From assembly GCF_007954265.1 (NCBI RefSeq), contig NZ_VOLS01000034.1, positions 1-45,506 of the forward strand: a stretch of 45,506 nucleotides of DNA, given 5' to 3'. The notes below the pieces were generated by a model, which was given only the letters and a program-made list of their open reading frames with translations, ran no database searches and had not been told where the DNA came from. This stretch comes from Colwellia sp. C1TZA3 (lineage in GTDB: Bacteria; Pseudomonadota; Gammaproteobacteria; Enterobacterales; Alteromonadaceae). The position numbers and the translations under genes are program-made. Each line of letters starts with the position of its first letter. Positions within the stretch are counted from its first letter, which is position 1. Below, in pieces: positions 42,122-45,506 of this stretch.

Positions 42122-45094
42122 ATGAATTACGACTATAGCGCTATAACCGTTGCCGCGCTCACAACCACTTATGATCTCAGATTAGTCGCTCTATCAATGC
42201 TAATTGCCATGTTAGCCTCATTCAGTGCTTTTGGCATAGTTGAACGAAGTATTTCCACTAGCCAAATAAGTCAAAAAATATCATGGAATTTATTCGGTGC
42301 TTTAACAATGAGTATTGGTATTTGGACGATGCATTTTATTGCCATGTTATCGTTAACCTTTCCAATACCCGTTACTTATGATGTACAAACAACAATTTTG
42401 TCTATTCTGCCGGTTATTTTTGCCTCTAGTGTTGTCATGTGGTTGATGACACTAAAAACATTTAGCTATTATCGATTATTAATTGGTGGGCTATTGTTAG
42501 GTCCAAGTATCGGCCTTATGCATTACATAAGCATGGCCGCCATGAGATTAAACGCCGTGATGGTGCATGATGCGACGTTAGTTTATTTGTCTATCTTAAT
42601 TGCGGTGATATTGGCCATGGTGGCACTAAAGATACAGTACAGCGCAATTAATCAAAGCCAATACCAATTTATAACTAAAAAACATCTAGTTAGTGCGGTG
42701 GTTATGGGACTGGCATCTTCAAGTATGCACTATACCGCGATGACAGCGGTGCACTTTATTCCGCAAACTACAGACCAAGTTATTGATGGAGTCTCTCCAA
42801 CCACGCTAGCCTTAATTATCACTGTGGTGATTTTGGTGCTATTGCTGCTCACTATGCTCATTCCACATTCATTAAGATACAAACAGCTAGTTAGCAGTTT
42901 AAGCGCAGAAGTACTGGTTAAAGCTGGGGTTTTACATGAGCTTCATCATCGTTCTAAAGCACAAATAGAGCAAGATACTCAGGCTATCAAAACGGCTCAG
43001 GCAGCATTATTAGCACAAAAATCAGCCATGGATGAACATTCATTAGTCTCGATTACTGATGTTAAAGGCACAATTAACTATGCCAATACCAAATTTTGTA
43101 CGGTCAGTGGTTACAGTCAAGAAGAACTCATTGGCGCCAATCACCGCCTGCTTAACTCTAAGCAGCAACCGAAAAGTTATTGGCGTGAAATGTATTTAAT
43201 TATCTCTAAAGGCGGTTTCTGGAATGATGATATTTGTAATGTTGCCAAAGATGGACAAGAGTATTGGGTTAACACCACGATTATACCCTTGTATGTAAAC
43301 GAAAAGCTCAGTGGTTATACCTCAATTCGTACCGATATTACTGAACATAAAAAGAGTGAGAAAAAACTTAAACTTGCCAACGAAGAGAAAGATAAACGTG
43401 CAGCTGAGCTAGCGCTTGCCGCTATTGTGTTTTCTCACACCCGTGAAGGTATCATCATCACGGATGCAAACGCCAACATAATAGAAGTCAACGACACCTT
43501 TACCGAAGTCACCGGTTACTCACGTCAAGAGGCGGTTGGTCAAAACCTACACTTCTTCCAATCAGACAGAGAATCAGCTGAGTTCTATGCTTCAATGTGG
43601 CAAGCCGTTAGCACCAAAGGCTATTGGGTTGGTACCATCTGGAATCGTCGTAAAAATGGTGAAGTATGCCCAGAAAATTTGACGCTAAGTGCCGTAAAAA
43701 ATGCAGCTAGCGAAATCAGCCATTATGTTGCCCTCTATTCTGATATTACCCAGCTCAATAAAGCCCATCAAAGTCAATTAGAACGGATGGCTCATTATGA
43801 TGACTTAACCAATTTACCTAATCGCACTTTACTCGCTGACCGGCTAAAACAAGCCATCTTACAAAGCAGTCGCCATCATGATGCGCTTGCTGTGGCATTT
43901 CTAGATTTAGATGGCTTTAAAACCGTCAATGATACCCATGGCCATCATGTCGGTGATGAACTATTAATTATCATCTCGTTGCGCATAAAAGCGGCATTAC
44001 GTGAAGGGGATACACTTGCTCGTATTGGCGGTGATGAATTTGTCTTAATATTAACTGATTTATCAAAAAATGAAGAGTGTAATAAAGTATTAGAGCGTTT
44101 ACTGCTGACGGTTTCAGAGCCAGTCACAGTTGATAATGTGGTGCTAAATGTATCTGCTAGTATTGGAGTTACGCTTTATCCTCAAGATGATGTCGATGCA
44201 GATATACTTATCCGTCATGCCGACCAAGCGATGTATATCGCAAAGCAAGCGGGTAAAAATTGTTATCACTTGTTTGATAGTGCCCTTGATGACGCGGTTA
44301 ACATTAAACAGGAAAACATTGGCAATATCAGTGCAGCACTCAGTAAACGTGAGTTTGTATTGTACTATCAACCTAAAGTGAATATGTCCACGGGTGCAGT
44401 GGTGGGCGTAGAAGCGTTGATCCGCTGGCAACATCCTGTACGCGGTTTAGTGCCACCATTAGATTTTTTACCTATGATAGAGAACCATGCTCTTAGCCTT
44501 GACGTAGGTGAGTGGGTTATCGGTTCGGCGCTGAGCCAAATAAGCCAATGGCAAAGTATTGGGCTTACGTTTCCTATTAGTGTCAACATCAGTGCTTATC
44601 AACTCCAGCAAACTGGTTTTGTAGAACGCTTGGCGGCATTATTGGCCACACATCCTGATGTATCGCCTCATTTATTGGAATTAGAAGTATTAGAAACCAG
44701 CGCATTTAATGACATCAACTACATTATAGCGACTATGAATGCTTGCATTGAGCTTGGCGTAAAGTTTGCGCTCGATGATTTTGGCACCGGCTATTCCTCT
44801 CTGACTTATCTCAGACGCCTACCCGCCAGCTTGATTAAAATAGACCAAACTTTTATACGAGACATGCTCACGGATGCGGATGACTTAGCCATTGTTTTGG
44901 GCGTTGTTAGTTTAGCGAAAGCCTTTCAGCTTGAGGTGATTGCTGAAGGGGTAGAAACTATTGAACATGGTACGGCCTTATTAAAATTGGGTTGTAAATT
45001 AGCACAAGGTTATGGTATTGCAAGGCCGATGCCCGCCGGTGAGGTACTGACGTGGCTGGACAGTTGGCAGCCTGATAGCGCTTGGCTGTGCTAA
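42122..45094 (+). CDS. MHYT-PAS-PAS-GGDEF-EAL cyclic-di-GMP protein
   Basis: I prefer the ATG at 42122 (MNYDYSAITVAAL), as MHYT proteins begin so, over a TTG at 42071; 990 residues. About seven N-terminal membrane helices carry three MHYT-type motifs (MHFIAM, MHYISM, MHYTAM), thought to bind copper and sense a diatomic gas. Two PAS domains follow (MDEHSLVSITDVKGTINYAN and SHTREGIIITDANANIIEVN). The diguanylate cyclase domain has an intact RIGGDEF and a RxxD inhibitory site (REGD) five residues before GGDEF. The EAL domain has EALIRW, SVNIS, DDFGTGYSS and VIAEGVET, all catalytic residues, so it can both make and break c-di-GMP. It stands alone. Confidence 0.95.
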   Translation: MNYDYSAITVAALTTTYDLRLVALSMLIAMLASFSAFGIVERSISTSQISQKISWNLFGALTMSIGIWTMHFIAMLSLTFPIPVTYDVQTTILSILPVIFASSVVMWLMTLKTFSYYRLLIGGLLLGPSIGLMHYISMAAMRLNAVMVHDATLVYLSILIAVILAMVALKIQYSAINQSQYQFITKKHLVSAVVMGLASSSMHYTAMTAVHFIPQTTDQVIDGVSPTTLALIITVVILVLLLLTMLIPHSLRYKQLVSSLSAEVLVKAGVLHELHHRSKAQIEQDTQAIKTAQAALLAQKSAMDEHSLVSITDVKGTINYANTKFCTVSGYSQEELIGANHRLLNSKQQPKSYWREMYLIISKGGFWNDDICNVAKDGQEYWVNTTIIPLYVNEKLSGYTSIRTDITEHKKSEKKLKLANEEKDKRAAELALAAIVFSHTREGIIITDANANIIEVNDTFTEVTGYSRQEAVGQNLHFFQSDRESAEFYASMWQAVSTKGYWVGTIWNRRKNGEVCPENLTLSAVKNAASEISHYVALYSDITQLNKAHQSQLERMAHYDDLTNLPNRTLLADRLKQAILQSSRHHDALAVAFLDLDGFKTVNDTHGHHVGDELLIIISLRIKAALREGDTLARIGGDEFVLILTDLSKNEECNKVLERLLLTVSEPVTVDNVVLNVSASIGVTLYPQDDVDADILIRHADQAMYIAKQAGKNCYHLFDSALDDAVNIKQENIGNISAALSKREFVLYYQPKVNMSTGAVVGVEALIRWQHPVRGLVPPLDFLPMIENHALSLDVGEWVIGSALSQISQWQSIGLTFPISVNISAYQLQQTGFVERLAALLATHPDVSPHLLELEVLETSAFNDINYIIATMNACIELGVKFALDDFGTGYSSLTYLRRLPASLIKIDQTFIRDMLTDADDLAIVLGVVSLAKAFQLEVIAEGVETIEHGTALLKLGCKLAQGYGIARPMPAGEVLTWLDSWQPDSAWLC

Positions 45095-45112
45095 ATAATT
45101 TGATTTAACTTA

Positions 45113-45220
45113 TACCAATTTTATTAATGAGGTAGTCTACTTTATACGCAGGAAAACGACCCAATATAAGGTGTTTATTTTAATAACTCATTGTTCAGGA
45201 CAATAGGCGCCTGCATTATC
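45113..45220 (+). repeat. Decayed element related to family B
   Basis: Starts TACCAATTTTATTAATGAGG and TCTACTTTATACGCAGGAAAA, like a family B left end with A-type pieces, but no matching right end is seen before the next element. Confidence 0.45.
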
Positions 45221-45223
45221 TAA

Positions 45224-45383
45224 TACCAATTTGATTAATTAAGTGATCACCTTTTTCATGAGGAAAAATGGACAAATACAAGGCATAAAATTTAGTCAGT
45301 AGTTATTCACCTTATAAATTTTATAACGCAGTAGTTATTCATTTTAACCCTTAAAAATGAGCAGGTAATTAATCAACTGGGTA
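45224..45383 (+). mobile_element. MITE-like element, family B copy 3 (160 bp)
   Basis: Same orientation and length as the 9377-9536 copy, flanked by TAA (45221-45223, 45384-45386). The right TAA is shared with the next element. Confidence 0.85.
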
Positions 45384-45386
45384 TAA

Positions 45387-45506
45387 TACCAATCCCATTA
45401 AGTTATTGCTCACTTGTACTAGTTAAAATAGCTCAAGGCTGTGTTGCTCTCAATCCCAATAGCCAGCTATTGCTCAATCGAGCGCCTTACCTTGAATTAT
45501 TTTTCC
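45387..45506 (-). mobile_element. MITE-like element, family A copy 8 (reverse, cut by window end)
   Basis: The first 120 bp of a reverse family A copy (TACCAATCCCATTAAG onward), identical in layout to 29488-29644. The remaining 37 bp lie outside the window. Confidence 0.88.

Larger units (their letters stand above)
45095..45506. other. Element-filled right end of the window
   Basis: Only repeats here: a decayed element, a full family B and the beginning of a reverse family A. No gene is supported. Confidence 0.75.

Overview
The window looks like a chromosomal piece of an AT-rich marine gammaproteobacterium of the Alteromonadales, most like Colwellia or a close relative. This rests on the gene order prmA, dusB-fis, purH, purD beside an rRNA operon head, the protein sequences, and the dense small repeats. 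There is no phage, plasmid or transposase gene; the mobile content is short non-coding elements only.

Layout. 1-415: promoters and leader of an rRNA operon running left out of the window. 666-8065: an exported helical-repeat protein, then purD, a periplasmic methyltransferase, purH, fis, dusB and prmA on the minus strand. 8905-10584: rraA and a siroheme-synthase gene with a shortened methylase domain. 10649-14893: a Fur-box-preceded minus-strand operon of porin, imelysin and di-heme oxidoreductase (iron acquisition). 15474-16240: a broken second copy of the siroheme gene with two small mobile elements. 16247-25517: a large minus-strand block with an ECF sigma factor (RpoE/ChrR type), its zinc anti-sigma factor, a DUF523-DUF1722 protein, CPD photolyase, and a five-gene operon (NTF2-like, SDR, flavin amine oxidase, DUF1365, CFA-synthase-like) that probably remodels membrane fatty acids, plus a LON-domain gene. 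26760-29019: DUF2878, chalcone-isomerase-like, DUF3833 and a divergent DUF3429 gene. 29725-32055: three small conserved proteins, a VOC protein and a LysR regulator. 32528-37252: a four-gene operon for making and recycling glucosylglycerate. 37561-39485: flavin reductase, DCC protein and SDR. 40059-45094: CIA30 protein, HAD phosphatase and an MHYT-PAS-PAS-GGDEF-EAL protein.

The main discovery candidate is at 25556-26700. About 120-bp units are repeated in tandem six times. On the minus strand each unit reads as a complete small-RNA gene: an ECF-type promoter (TGATCN-N16-CGTATA), a 5' hairpin, an unpaired CU-rich stretch with a CUCCC or UUCCC core, and an intrinsic terminator with a U tract, giving a transcript of about 79 nt. 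The same promoter word, with the same 16-nt spacer, lies before rpoE itself, the NTF2-like/SDR/amine-oxidase operon, the LON gene, DUF2878, DUF3429 and the flavin-reductase operon, and in weaker form before the DUF6482 operon. The window therefore seems to hold a compact photo-oxidative (singlet-oxygen type) regulon of an RpoE-ChrR pair together with a multicopy sRNA array under the same sigma factor. Two units are interrupted by a 157-bp MITE-like element; comparison with uninterrupted units gives the exact ends of that element and its 3-bp target duplication.

At least eight copies of that 157-bp element (family A), three full and one shrunken copy of a 160-bp family B, and one 155-bp family C lie in the intergenic spaces. 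All end in TACCA...TGGTA and nearly all are flanked by TAA or TTA duplications.
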